A DNA stretch of 64,000 nt from JACCVL01 sp963704295 (GCA_963704295.1 OY969884.1:1984001-2048000), one strand, 5' to 3'; shown: positions 43,314 to 53,482, counted from the stretch's first letter. Notes: generated by a model not told the origin, from the letters alone. Translations and numbers: made by a program.

Positions 43314-44221
43314 CCGGCGGCCCTGGTCCCACCCGGTCGCGAGCGGCCACCGACGAGGCCAGCGGCAGGCGGCGGGACCGCTCCCGGCCCCCCGTGCCGG
43401 AGCCGCTGCCGTCCCCGGTGGTCGACAACCACTGCCATCTCGACATCGCCGACGCCGACGAGCAGGACGGCGGCTGGCTGTCGGTGGACCGAGCGCTGGC
43501 AGCCTCCCGGGAGGTGGGTGTGCCTCGGATCGTTCAGATCGGCTGCGACCTACCGGGTGCCCGGTGGGCGGTCGAGACCGCGGAACGGTTCGACGCGATC
43601 GTCGCCGGCGTGGCCCTGCATCCGAACGAGGCCCCGCGGCTGGCGGCCGCGGGCGCGTTGCCGGACGCCTTGGTCGAGATCGAGCGACTGGCCGGGTCTT
43701 CGGCGCGGGTGCGGGCAGTCGGCGAGACCGGGTTGGACCACTTCCGGACGGGGGAGGAGGGGCGGGCGGCGCAGGAGGAGTCGTTCCGGGCGCACATCCG
43801 GCTCGCGCACCGGCTGGACAAGACGCTGGTCGTCCACGACCGGGACGCGCACGACGACGTGCTGCGGGTGCTGGACGACGAGGGGGTTCCACCCCGGACC
43901 GTGATGCACTGCTTCTCCGGCGACGCCGACTTCGCCCGCGAGTGCCTGGATCGCGGCTGCCGACTCAGCTTCGCCGGCACCGTGACGTTCTCCAACGCCG
44001 GCCCGCTGCGGGACGCGCTGCGGGTGACCCCGCTGGACCGGGTGCTGGTGGAGACCGACGCGCCGTACCTCACCCCGGTGCCGTACCGCGGTCGGCCGAA
44101 CGCGTCCTATCTGGTGCCGCTCACCGTCCGGGTGATCGCCGAGGTGCTCGGCACCGACCTGGACCGGGTCTGTCGCGCCATCGACGCCACCACCGATGAG
44201 ACGTACGGCGGAGCCTGGTGA
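43310..44221 (+). CDS. tatD: TatD-family metal-dependent DNase
   Basis: Metal-dependent hydrolase with 3'-5' exonuclease activity in relatives (303 aa). DNHCHLD holds the first metal His pair, VAGVALHPNEA and AVGETGLDHFR carry further metal ligands, and VHDRDAHDD, HCFSGD and ETDAPYLTPVPYRGRPN complete the site. The first ~35 residues are a basic, likely disordered extension. GTG 43310 overlaps the metG stop. Confidence 0.93.
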   Translation: MTGGPGPTRSRAATDEASGRRRDRSRPPVPEPLPSPVVDNHCHLDIADADEQDGGWLSVDRALAASREVGVPRIVQIGCDLPGARWAVETAERFDAIVAGVALHPNEAPRLAAAGALPDALVEIERLAGSSARVRAVGETGLDHFRTGEEGRAAQEESFRAHIRLAHRLDKTLVVHDRDAHDDVLRVLDDEGVPPRTVMHCFSGDADFARECLDRGCRLSFAGTVTFSNAGPLRDALRVTPLDRVLVETDAPYLTPVPYRGRPNASYLVPLTVRVIAEVLGTDLDRVCRAIDATTDETYGGAW

Positions 44222-44249
44222 CGCTCCGCGATCTCAGTGACTCCCAGTA

Positions 44250-44282
44250 GTCACGGTTACACCTTTTGTAACAGCGGTCACA
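44250..44282 (+). promoter_or_regulatory. MtrA-like hexamer repeats upstream of rpfB
   Basis: Consecutive six-base elements GTCACG-GTTACA, then six bases, then GTAACA-GCG-GTCACA. The last pair matches the direct-repeat form that I recall for the MtrA response regulator, which controls rpfB and other cell-wall hydrolase genes in mycobacteria. GTTACA/TGTAAC also forms a dyad. The site lies ~70 bp upstream of the predicted -10. Regulator assignment is inference. Confidence 0.55.
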
Positions 44283-44329
44283 ACCTCGCGTCCCGAGGTG
44301 TGATCCGCACCAAGTTCGGGCAGGTTGAT

Positions 44330-44358
44330 TTGGTCGACCGTGACCTCGTCGTTATGGT
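44330..44358 (+). promoter_or_regulatory. Predicted rpfB promoter
   Basis: TTGGTC (44330-44335) and TATGGT (44353-44358) are 17 bp apart, consistent with a housekeeping sigma promoter. Transcription would start near 44365, leaving a ~145-nt leader before the GTG at 44510. I see no riboswitch consensus in that leader. Confidence 0.5.
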
Positions 44359-44509
44359 CGAGAACTAGTCCGCCGGGGTCGGAGAACCTCTGGCGCAGTC
44401 TGCAGCGGCATCGCGTGTCAATCACCGGTGCCGTCTTCCACGTCCCGGCTGATCCGGGGCGAGGACTGCCCGGAGTCCGTGCCCGGAGAACTCGATCCAC
44501 TGGAGCACT

Positions 44510-45634
44510 GTGCGCAAGCGAATCCTGATCATCGCCGCCAACCTGGCGGTCGTGCTCGCCCTGGTCGGTGGCACCGTTGCCTACGCCAGCATGAGCAAGA
44601 CCGTCACCCTGTCGATCGACGGCAAGGAGACCGAGGTCCGTACCTTCGGTGACGACGTCGACGACGTCCTCGAGTCCCAGGGCATCGACCTGGCCGAGCG
44701 GGACGTGGTCCTGCCGGCCCCGAGCGAGTCGATCGACGACGGCGCCCGGATCGCGGTGCGGTACGCCCGGCCGCTGGAGCTCACCGTCGACGGCGACCAG
44801 TCGAAGTACTGGGTCACCGCCACCAGCGTCGGCGACGCCCTGTCCCAGGTCGGGCAGCGCTTCTCCGGTGCCGAGCTGTCCGCCAGCCGGAGCAGCTACA
44901 TCGGCCGCGACGGGCTCGAGCTGACCGTGTCGACCCCCAAGAAGGTCGCCGTCATCAGCGCCGACGGCAAGGAGCGGGTCACGACCACCGCCCTGACCGT
45001 GTCCGAGGTGCTGGCCGAGCTCAAGCTCGAGGCAGACAAGAACGACGAGCTCAAGCCCCTGGCCGACCGCGAGCTGTCCGACGGCATGCGGATCGTGCTG
45101 ACCACCATCGACCAGCGGGTCCGCTCGTTGACCGAGACGGTCGACTACGAGACCCAGGTGCGCTACTCCGACGACATGTACAAGGGCCAGGAAAAGACCG
45201 TTCGCACCGGCGAGGACGGCCGGCAGCGGGTCAAGGTCCGCCAGGTCCTGGCCAACGGCGAGGTGCGCAGCACCAAGGTCCTCGACCGCACCATGGTCGT
45301 CGAGCCGGTCTCGGCCGTCATCGTGCAGGGCACGGCGACCCGGCCCGAGCCCGAGCCGGAGCCGGAGCCGGAGCCCACGACCAACTACGCGTCCGGTGGC
45401 ACCGTCTGGGACCAGCTCGCGCAGTGCGAGTCCGGTGGCAACTGGGCGATCAACACCGGCAACGGCTTCTACGGTGGGCTGCAGTTCACGCTGTCCACCT
45501 GGCAGGGCTACGGCGGCACCGGGATGCCGCATGAGGCCAGCCGCGAGGCGCAGATCGCCGTCGCCGAGCGGGTCCAGGCGGGTCAGGGCTGGGGCGCCTG
45601 GCCGGCTTGCTCCGCCGAGCTCGGCCTGTACTGA
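44510..45634 (+). CDS. rpfB: Resuscitation-promoting factor RpfB
   Basis: Secreted or membrane-tethered muralytic enzyme (374 aa) that cleaves peptidoglycan and supports regrowth from dormancy. N-terminal helix MRKRILIIAANLAVVLALVG, then three DUF348 repeats (~30-190; for example VTLSIDGKETEVRTFGDDV), a G5 domain (~195-275), an EPEPEPEPEP hinge, and the lysozyme-like Rpf domain (~300-374; AQCESGGNWAINTGNGFYGG with the catalytic Glu). GTG 44510 with GGAG six bases upstream. The tatD-rpfB-ksgA order is conserved. Confidence 0.97.
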   Translation: MRKRILIIAANLAVVLALVGGTVAYASMSKTVTLSIDGKETEVRTFGDDVDDVLESQGIDLAERDVVLPAPSESIDDGARIAVRYARPLELTVDGDQSKYWVTATSVGDALSQVGQRFSGAELSASRSSYIGRDGLELTVSTPKKVAVISADGKERVTTTALTVSEVLAELKLEADKNDELKPLADRELSDGMRIVLTTIDQRVRSLTETVDYETQVRYSDDMYKGQEKTVRTGEDGRQRVKVRQVLANGEVRSTKVLDRTMVVEPVSAVIVQGTATRPEPEPEPEPEPTTNYASGGTVWDQLAQCESGGNWAINTGNGFYGGLQFTLSTWQGYGGTGMPHEASREAQIAVAERVQAGQGWGAWPACSAELGLY

Positions 45635-45680
45635 GCACGCCGGTAGCGACCCCCTGAGCCGCGTCCCGAACGCGGTCCCG

Positions 45681-45715
45681 ACGGAGCCCGACACCCTTGC
45701 GGTGTCGGGCTCCGT
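45681..45715 (+). terminator. Strong hairpin terminator after rpfB
   Basis: Perfect 15-nt arms (45681-45695 and 45701-45715; outer ACGGAGCCCGACACC) with loop CTTGC. It isolates rpfB from ksgA, whose start is 21 nt further on. No T-tract follows, as is common in actinobacteria. Confidence 0.85.
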
Positions 45716-45736
45716 GCGTTGTGACAGCCTCGCCGT

Positions 45737-46633
45737 GTGGTCAGTGCTGCCGATGCGACGGAGCCCCGGCTGCTCGGCCCGGTCGACATTCGCGGGCTGG
45801 CCGACCGTCTGGGGGTGCGACCGACGAAGCAACGCGGGCAGAACTTCGTCGTCGATCCGAACTCGGTGCGGCGCATCGCCCGGCTGGCCGAGCTCGACGC
45901 CGACGACGTCGTCTTGGAGGTCGGGCCAGGGCTCGGCTCACTGACCCTGGCGCTGCTCGGTGAGCTGTCTCGCCTCGGGAGCTCCGGCCGGGTGCTCGCC
46001 GTCGAGATCGACCAGGTGCTCGCCCGGGCGCTGCCGGAGACGGTCGCCGAGCGGGCGCCGGGGCTGACCGATCGGCTCACGGTGCTGCACGCCGACGCGC
46101 TGCGGGTCGAGGCGCTGCCGGGGCCGGCACCGACCGTCGTCGTCGCCAACCTGCCGTACAACGTCGCCGTCCCGGTGCTGTTGCGGCTGTGGGGGACGCT
46201 GCCGAGTCTGCGGCACGGGTTGGTGCTGGTGCAGGCGGAGGTGGCCGACCGGCTGGCCGCCCCGCCCGGATCCCGGACGTACGGGATCCCCAGCGTGAAG
46301 GCCGCCTGGCACGGTCCGGTCACCTCGGTCGGCCGGGTCGGGCGGACCGTGTTCTGGCCGGCGCCGAACGTGGACTCCGGGCTGGTCCGGTGGCGACGGG
46401 CGGAGCCGCCGCGGACGTCGGCGACCCGGGCGGAGGTGTTCGCCGTGGTGGACGCGGCCTTCGCCCAGCGGCGCAAGACGCTACGGGCGGCGCTCGCCGG
46501 CATCGCCGGGTCGCCGTCAGCCGCGGAGGCGGCCCTGCGCCGGGCCGGTGTGCCGCCCATCAGCCGCGGGGAGAGTCTGGGCGTCACGGCGTTCGCCCGG
46601 GTGGCCGAGGAGCTCGCGGCGGTGACGCCGTGA
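45737..46633 (+). CDS. rsmA: 16S rRNA dimethyladenosine transferase KsgA/RsmA
   Basis: Dimethylates A1518/A1519 of 16S rRNA during 30S maturation (298 aa). KQRGQNFVVDPNSVRRI is the N-terminal signature, LEVGPGLGSLTLALL is SAM motif I, and VANLPYNVAVP is the catalytic NLPYN motif. GTG 45737 sits in a short gap after the rpfB terminator. Its stop overlaps ispE (GTGA). Confidence 0.96.
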   Translation: MVSAADATEPRLLGPVDIRGLADRLGVRPTKQRGQNFVVDPNSVRRIARLAELDADDVVLEVGPGLGSLTLALLGELSRLGSSGRVLAVEIDQVLARALPETVAERAPGLTDRLTVLHADALRVEALPGPAPTVVVANLPYNVAVPVLLRLWGTLPSLRHGLVLVQAEVADRLAAPPGSRTYGIPSVKAAWHGPVTSVGRVGRTVFWPAPNVDSGLVRWRRAEPPRTSATRAEVFAVVDAAFAQRRKTLRAALAGIAGSPSAAEAALRRAGVPPISRGESLGVTAFARVAEELAAVTP

Positions 46634-47556
46634 TCACGGCGGTTCGGGCGCAGGCGCCGGCGAAGGTCAACCTCGCGCTGCACGTGGGCGCACGGCGCGC
46701 GGACGGCTTCCACGACCTCGCCACCGTCTACCAGGCGGTGGACGTGTACGACGAGGTGCGGGCCGAGCCGCGCAGCGACGGGGCCATCACCGTCCGGACT
46801 CGTGCTCCCGACGGGTCCCTGGTCCCCGGCGTCGCCGACGACGACAGCCACCTGGCGATCCGGGCTGCCGGGCTGCTGCGCGCCCGCGTCGGCGGCGACG
46901 CGGGCGTCCATCTGGAGGTGCGCAAGTCGATCCCGGTGGCGGCGGGACTGGCCGGCGGATCTGCCGACGCGGCTGCGGCGCTGGTCGCCTGCGCCGAGCT
47001 GTGGCAGCCGGCCGCCGCCCGGGACGTGCTGCTCGAATGTGCCGTGGCGCTCGGCAGCGACGTCCCGTTCGCCCTCGTGGGCGGGACGGCGCTGGGCACG
47101 GGGCGGGGCGAGCAGGTGCGACGGCTCGCGACCACGACACCGACGACGTGGCTGCTGGTCTGTTCCACCGACGGCCTGTCCACGCCGGCGGTGTACGCCT
47201 GGCACGACCGACTACGCACGGGCAGCGAGGTGCCGCCGCCCCAGGTGCGACCCGAGCTGCTGCGGGCGGTCGAGCGCGGCGAGGGCGCCGGGCTCGGGCC
47301 GCTGCTGCACAACGACCTGCAGCCGGCCGCGGTGCAGCTGCGCCCGGCGCTGGCCGACGTGCTCGCGGCTGGCCGGGAGGCCGGGGCAGTCGCCGGGCTG
47401 GTGTCCGGGTCCGGACCGACGGTGCTGCTGCTGGCCGCGGACGATCGGCACGCCGACGCGCTCGGCGCCGCCGTGGGGCCGGTCGCCCGCCGGCTGCTGG
47501 CAGGAGCGCGGCTCTGGACGGCGCACGGGCCGGTGCCCGGCGCCCGGGTGGTGTGA
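46630..47556 (+). CDS. ispE: 4-diphosphocytidyl-2-C-methyl-D-erythritol kinase IspE
   Basis: GHMP kinase of the MEP isoprenoid pathway (308 aa). APAKVNLALHVGARRADGFHDL is the N-terminal substrate block (key part PAKVNLALHVG), KSIPVAAGLAGGSADAAAAL the ATP-binding loop, and GLVSGSGPTVLLL the C-terminal GHMP motif. GTG 46630 overlaps ksgA and ATG 47558 of abcF follows one base after its stop, so the three form one operon. Confidence 0.96.
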   Translation: MITAVRAQAPAKVNLALHVGARRADGFHDLATVYQAVDVYDEVRAEPRSDGAITVRTRAPDGSLVPGVADDDSHLAIRAAGLLRARVGGDAGVHLEVRKSIPVAAGLAGGSADAAAALVACAELWQPAAARDVLLECAVALGSDVPFALVGGTALGTGRGEQVRRLATTTPTTWLLVCSTDGLSTPAVYAWHDRLRTGSEVPPPQVRPELLRAVERGEGAGLGPLLHNDLQPAAVQLRPALADVLAAGREAGAVAGLVSGSGPTVLLLAADDRHADALGAAVGPVARRLLAGARLWTAHGPVPGARVV

Positions 47557-47557
47557 C

Positions 47558-49354
<1,797 letters not shown>

Positions 49355-49364
49355 GCGGTGAGTC

Positions 49365-49865
49365 TCAGTCGTCGACGGCCTCGCCGTCGAAGGGCGAGAC
49401 CAGCACGCGCAGCAGGCCGGCCAGCCGGTCCCGCTCCTCGGCCGAGAGGCCGGCGAGCAGCTCGCGCTCCGAGCCCAGCAGGGCATCCAGCGCGGCGTCG
49501 ACGACCCGCCGTCCGTGCGGCGTCAGCCGGACCAGCACACCGCGCCGGTCGCCCGGGTCCGGCCCCCGCTCGACCAGCCCGCGCGCGGTCAGCTTGTCCA
49601 CGCGGTTGGTCATCGTCCCGCTCGTCACCAGCGTCTCGCGCAGCAGCCGGCCCGGGGACAGCGCGTACGGCGATCCCGACCGGCGCAGCGCCGACAACAC
49701 GTCGAACTCCCAGGTCTCGAGCTGCTGGGCGGCAAAGGCCCGGCGGCGGGCCCGGTCGAGGTGTCGCGCCAGCCGGGTGACTCGACTGAGCACGAGCATC
49801 GGGTCGGTGTCGAGCTCGGGCCGCTCTCGGCGCCACGCGTCAACCAGGCGGTCCACCTCGTCCAC
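49365..49865 (-). CDS. MarR-family transcriptional regulator
   Basis: 166-aa winged-helix regulator. TWEFDVLSALRRSGSPYALSPGRLL and TLVTSGTMTNRVDKLTARGLVERGPDPGDRRGVLVRLTPHGR hold the recognition helix and wing (key part SGTMTNRVDKLTARGLV). GTG 49865. It is divergent from the amidase with a pair of palindromes between the starts, so it likely represses both. Convergent end-to-end with abcF, 10 nt apart. Confidence 0.93.
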   Translation of the reverse strand: MDEVDRLVDAWRRERPELDTDPMLVLSRVTRLARHLDRARRRAFAAQQLETWEFDVLSALRRSGSPYALSPGRLLRETLVTSGTMTNRVDKLTARGLVERGPDPGDRRGVLVRLTPHGRRVVDAALDALLGSERELLAGLSAEERDRLAGLLRVLVSPFDGEAVDD

Positions 49866-49880
49866 GGAGCCAGGCTACCG

Positions 49881-49909
49881 GTCAAGAGTCTTGACATCGA
49901 GAATCTCGA
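49881..49909. promoter_or_regulatory. Double palindrome in the MarR/amidase intergenic region
   Basis: GTCAAGA-G-TCTTGAC (49881-49895, perfect) and TCGAGA-A-TCTCGA (49897-49909, perfect) lie one base apart. The overlapping TCTTGA-CA-TCGAGA at 49889-49902 resembles common MarR operators. The site is 15 nt from the marR start and 42 nt from the amidase start, ideal for repressing both. Confidence 0.8.
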
Positions 49910-49951
49910 GTCGAACCGTCGGGACGCTCTTGCTCCCTTAGGCTTGCGGAG

Positions 49952-51355
49952 GTGGACGTAGCCGAGCTGCTGCTGACCGGCCCGCTCGCGCAGCTGGCGG
50001 CGATGGACGCCGGCGAGATCAGCAGCCGTGAGCTGGTGGCCGAGGCGCTGCAGCGGGCCGCGGCTACCCGGACCTCGGTGAATGCGTTCGCCTCGGTGCG
50101 GGGGGAGCGGGCGCTCGCCGACGCCGACGCCGCCGACCGGCGCCGCGCCGACTCCGGACGCACGAACGGGGACCGCGGCCGCCCGCAGCTGCTCGGCGTC
50201 CCGGTGGCGGTCAAGGACGACACCGACGTTGCCGGCGAAGTGACCGCGCACGGCAGCCGGGCCTGTACCCGCGTGGCCGGCACGGATGCGGAGGTCGTCC
50301 GGCGGCTGCGCGCGGCCGGGGCGGTGTTGGTGGGGCGAACGACCATGCCGGAGCTCGCCGTCTACGGGTTCACCGAGTCGGCAGCCACCGGCGTGACGCG
50401 GAACCCGTGGGACCCGGCGCGTACGCCCGGCGGCTCGTCCGGCGGCTCGGCCGCCGCGGTGGCGGCGGGCGTGGTGGGGCTGGCCACCGGCAGCGACGGC
50501 GCTGGGTCCCTTCGCATCCCGGCCGCGTGCTGCGGCTTGGTGGGGCTCAAGCCGACGGCCGGCTCGATGCCGTCGTCCGGAGCGTGGAACGGTCTGTCCG
50601 TGCAGGGCGTGCTGACCCGGACGGTGGCGGACACCGCGCACTACCTGGATGCGATCGGGGACCTGCCGGACTCGCTGGCGAAGGCCGGCCGCCGTGACCC
50701 CGGCCGGCTGCGCATCGGCGTCGACCTGACGCCGATGCGGATCTCCGCACCGATGGGTCTGGAGCCCCAGGTGCGGACGACCGTGCTGCAGGTGGGCGAG
50801 CGGCTGGCGTCCCTCGGGCACCACGTGTGGCGGTTGCGGGCGCCACAGGGGGTGGCGCCGCAGGCGTTCAGCGCCCGCTACCTGGCGGGGGTGCACCAGG
50901 CGGCCGCGGCCGTCGACCGGCCCGACCTGCTCGAACCCCGGACGGCGCAGATCGCCCGGCTCGGCGCGACGGTGCGACCGGCGCTGCTGCGGCGGGCCGT
51001 CGAGTCCGGCCCCGCACACGGCGACCGGATGATGGCCCGCATCGGGGTCGATCTGCTGCTCACTCCGGTCCTGTCCGGCGATCCGGTCGAGATCGGGCGG
51101 TGGGCCGGGTCGAACGGGATGGCCACGGTGTTCGGTATGGGCCGGTTCTACGCGTACACCCCGATGTGGAACCACACCGGCCAGCCGGCGATCGCGCTGC
51201 CCGCCGGGGAGTCCAGGGCGGGTCTGCCGCTGTCGGTCCAGCTGGTGGCTCCCCGCGGCGGTGACGCGTTGCTGGTGTCGGTCGCGGCCCAGCTGGAGCG
51301 GGCGTTTCCCTGGAGCCGCCGGGCTCCGGCGGCGACCCGGCAACGGCGGGACTGA
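49952..51355 (+). CDS. Amidase-signature family hydrolase
   Basis: 467-aa amidase with the Ser-cisSer-Lys triad: Lys in VAVKDDTDVAG, cis-Ser and the nucleophile region in TPGGSSGGSAAAVAAG, and GSDGAGSLRIPAACCGLVGLKPT (in part GSDGAGSLRIPA) as the family signature. It is not GatA in a gatCAB setting; GatB and GatC are absent here. Its substrate may be the inducer of the MarR regulator. GTG 49952 follows GCGGAG. Confidence 0.9.
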   Translation: MDVAELLLTGPLAQLAAMDAGEISSRELVAEALQRAAATRTSVNAFASVRGERALADADAADRRRADSGRTNGDRGRPQLLGVPVAVKDDTDVAGEVTAHGSRACTRVAGTDAEVVRRLRAAGAVLVGRTTMPELAVYGFTESAATGVTRNPWDPARTPGGSSGGSAAAVAAGVVGLATGSDGAGSLRIPAACCGLVGLKPTAGSMPSSGAWNGLSVQGVLTRTVADTAHYLDAIGDLPDSLAKAGRRDPGRLRIGVDLTPMRISAPMGLEPQVRTTVLQVGERLASLGHHVWRLRAPQGVAPQAFSARYLAGVHQAAAAVDRPDLLEPRTAQIARLGATVRPALLRRAVESGPAHGDRMMARIGVDLLLTPVLSGDPVEIGRWAGSNGMATVFGMGRFYAYTPMWNHTGQPAIALPAGESRAGLPLSVQLVAPRGGDALLVSVAAQLERAFPWSRRAPAATRQRRD

Positions 51356-51376
51356 CCGGGGTGCCGCCGGCCGAGC

Positions 51377-51396
51377 CTGCCGGGACCGCCCGGCAG
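51377..51396. terminator. Hairpin between convergent amidase and TetR genes
   Basis: CTGCCGGG-ACCG-CCCGGCAG, perfect 8-nt arms with a 4-nt loop and no T-tract; a likely bidirectional stop for the two convergent genes. Confidence 0.55.
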
Positions 51397-51484
51397 TGGG
51401 ACCGGGAGCCGGCGTCGCCACCCGGCTCGCTGGGAGTGACGGTTGTGCGCTTGTGCCCGGCGGGTCACCGCAGATTCGCCACTC

Positions 51485-52153
51485 TCAGCGGGGGTGGCGG
51501 TCCCGGTCGGGTGAGGTGAGCTGGGGGGTGGTCTCCAACCCGGACAGCCCGTTCCAGGCCAGGTTGCACAGGTGCGCGGCGACGACGTCCTTGGCGGGCT
51601 TGCGGGTGTCCAGCCACCACTGGCCGGTGGTGCCGACCATGCCGACCAGCATCTGGGCGTACATCGGCGCGTAGGTGGTGTCGAAGCCTCGCGCTTTGAA
51701 CTCGGCGCCGAGGATGTGCTCGACCCGGGTGGCGACGTCACCGATGATCGAGACGAACGAGCCGGACGCGGAGCCCAGGGGGGAGTCGCGGACCAGGATC
51801 CGGAAGCCGTCGGGATGCAGCTCGATGTAGTCCAACAGCGCGAAGGCCGCCTGTTCGAGCAGTACGCGCGGCCGCCCGCCCGTGAGGGCGCCCCGCATCA
51901 TCGAGAGCAGCTGCTGGACCTCGCGGTCGACCACGACGGCGTAGAGCCCCTCCTTGCCGCCGAAGTGCTCGTAGACGACCGGCTTCGAGACCTCCGCCTT
52001 GGCCGCGATCTCCTCGACCGACGTCCCCTCGACCCCGCGGCCGGCGAACAGCCCGCGGGCGATGTCGATGAGCTGTTCGCGCCGTTCCGCCGCGGTCATC
52101 CGGTGCCTGGTGCTGCGCCGCGCGGCGGCTCCCTCGTCCGACCGGCGGGTCAT
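51485..52153 (-). CDS. TetR-family regulator paired with a fatty-acid desaturase
   Basis: 222-aa regulator. AAERREQLIDIARGLFAGRGVEGTSVEEIAAKAEVSKPVVYEHFGGKEGLY holds the helix-turn-helix (key part AEVSKPVVYEHFGGK), followed by an all-helical ligand domain. It lies 10 nt after the desaturase on the same strand, so both are probably one transcript, autoregulated through the palindromes upstream of the desaturase. It probably senses acyl-CoA or membrane-lipid state. Confidence 0.88.
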   Translation of the reverse strand: MTRRSDEGAAARRSTRHRMTAAERREQLIDIARGLFAGRGVEGTSVEEIAAKAEVSKPVVYEHFGGKEGLYAVVVDREVQQLLSMMRGALTGGRPRVLLEQAAFALLDYIELHPDGFRILVRDSPLGSASGSFVSIIGDVATRVEHILGAEFKARGFDTTYAPMYAQMLVGMVGTTGQWWLDTRKPAKDVVAAHLCNLAWNGLSGLETTPQLTSPDRDRHPR

Positions 52154-52163
52154 CGCGCGCCGG

Positions 52164-53201
52164 TCAGGAGGTGGCGCGCTTGGCGGCGATCCGCTCGGCC
52201 ACCGGCCAGCGGACGTCGGAGGCCCAGCCGAGCTTCTCGAACGCCCAGATCACTCGGGCCGAGGCGTCGAGCTGGCCGGGCAGTACGCCGTGCCGGGCGC
52301 AGGTCGGGTCGGCGTGGTGCAGGTTGTGCCAGGACTCGCCGAAGCTGGGGATCGCCAACCACCACACGTTGCCGGACCGGTCACGGCTCTTGAACGGGCG
52401 CTCGCCGACGGTGTGGCAGATCGAGTTGATCGACCAGGTCACGTGGTGCAGCAGGGCGATCCGGACCAGTGTCGCCCAGAAGAAGGCGGTCAGTGCCCCC
52501 TGCCACGACATCGACCAGAGCCCGCCGATGACCGCCGGAGCGAGCAACGACACCAGCACCCATGCCGGGAACTGCTTGGAGATCCGGACCAGGTCGGGGT
52601 CCTTGAGCAGGTCCGGCGCGTAGCGCCGTTGCGGCGTCTGCTCGACGTCGAAGAGCCAGCCCACATGCGCGTAGGTGAAGCCCTTCGCCAGGGCGGGGAC
52701 GCTCTCGCCGTAGCGCCACGGCGAGTGTGGGTCGCCGTCCCGGTCGGAGAACTTGTGGTGCTTGCGGTGGTCCGCCACCCAGCGGATCACCGGCCCTTCG
52801 ATCGCCAGGCTGCCGGCGATCGCCAGCGCGACCTTGACCGCGCGGTTCGGCTTGAACGACTTGTGCGTGAACAGCCGGTGGAAGCCGACGGTGATGCCGA
52901 GACCGCTGACGTAGTAGAAGACAAGCGCGATCACCACGTCGTGCCAGCCGAGCCAGCCGCCCCACGCCACCGGTACGGCGGCGATCACGGCCACGAACGG
53001 CAGCGCGATGAACAGCGCCAGCATCGTGCGCTCGAGTCCGCTTTGCCGGTCGCTGCCCAGCGTCCCGTGCAGCAGCGCCGTCTCGAGGCCCTGGTCGGCG
53101 CCGGTGGGTGCCGCGGGTGCCGCGGGTGCCGCGGGCGGCGCGGGTGGTGCCGGTGTCGCGGTGGGCGGCGGGGCGGGGGGAGCGCTGGTGGCTGGCGTCA
53201 T
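52164..53201 (-). CDS. Acyl-CoA/acyl-lipid delta-9-type fatty acid desaturase
   Basis: Di-iron membrane desaturase (345 aa) that adds a double bond to saturated acyl chains. Three histidine boxes are visible: HRLFTH, HRKHH and HNLHH, with four hydrophobic segments (for example AWGGWLGWHDVVIALVFYYV). The first ~35 residues are an Ala/Pro repeat and probably disordered. ATG 53201. The downstream TetR gene and the upstream operators suggest feedback control of membrane fluidity. Confidence 0.94.
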   Translation of the reverse strand: MTPATSAPPAPPPTATPAPPAPPAAPAAPAAPTGADQGLETALLHGTLGSDRQSGLERTMLALFIALPFVAVIAAVPVAWGGWLGWHDVVIALVFYYVSGLGITVGFHRLFTHKSFKPNRAVKVALAIAGSLAIEGPVIRWVADHRKHHKFSDRDGDPHSPWRYGESVPALAKGFTYAHVGWLFDVEQTPQRRYAPDLLKDPDLVRISKQFPAWVLVSLLAPAVIGGLWSMSWQGALTAFFWATLVRIALLHHVTWSINSICHTVGERPFKSRDRSGNVWWLAIPSFGESWHNLHHADPTCARHGVLPGQLDASARVIWAFEKLGWASDVRWPVAERIAAKRATS

Positions 53202-53315
53202 GGAGTCCTCGCGGGCGATCTGAACGGGTGGGTGGGCGGGGCGCTGGTGGGCGGGTCCGGGGTCGGAAGCGACCGGCCCTCCTCCTCGTTCTTCCCAGAA
53301 GTCGGTCGGTCTACG

Positions 53316-53347
53316 CCTACGTCACCGTAACCTACGCAACCGTAGGT
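53316..53347. promoter_or_regulatory. Two overlapping TetR-type operators before the desaturase
   Basis: A perfect dyad ACCTACG-CAAC-CGTAGGT (53330-53347) overlaps a second, imperfect copy CCTACG-TCAC-CGTAAC (53316-53331). Both have the TACG-N4-CGTA core that I associate with TetR control of desaturase and acyl-CoA genes in actinobacteria. They lie 115-146 nt upstream of the desaturase start. Confidence 0.75.
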
Positions 53348-53400
53348 ACCAAGCCGAAGCCGGCGCGGAGGCCGATTACGCCTACGCTGACCCCACCCGT

Positions 53401-53482
53401 TCCCCGGTTGGTCTGTCGGCAGGGCCCGCCGCACTTTGAATGCGGACAAGCGACGTAGGTTCGACTCCTACCCGGGGAGCCA
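53401..53482 (+). tRNA. tRNA-Gln (anticodon TTG), structurally unusual
   Basis: 82 nt with encoded CCA. Acceptor TCCCCGG/CCGGGGA is perfect, with U1-A72 and G73 typical of glutamine; anticodon stem CCGCA/TGCGG with loop CTTTGAA gives TTG; T-arm GTAGG-TTCGACT-CCTAC is perfect. Oddities: the variable region is nine nt (ACAAGCGAC) rather than 4-5, A14 is replaced by T, two bases lie between the D stem (GGTC/GGCC) and anticodon stem. It sits 38 nt before glmU, a position where I recall a Gln tRNA in other actinobacteria. Confidence 0.8.

Noticed and set aside
44222..44509. Possible c-di-AMP (ydaO-type) riboswitch before rpfB, as in some actinobacteria
   Set aside because: The conserved GGGGTGAATC- and CCGACAGCT-type blocks are absent, so it is not supported.
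49952..51355. GatA subunit of the Glu-tRNA(Gln) amidotransferase, prompted by the tRNA-Gln nearby
   Set aside because: No gatB or gatC partner, and the divergent MarR regulator points to a catabolic amidase.
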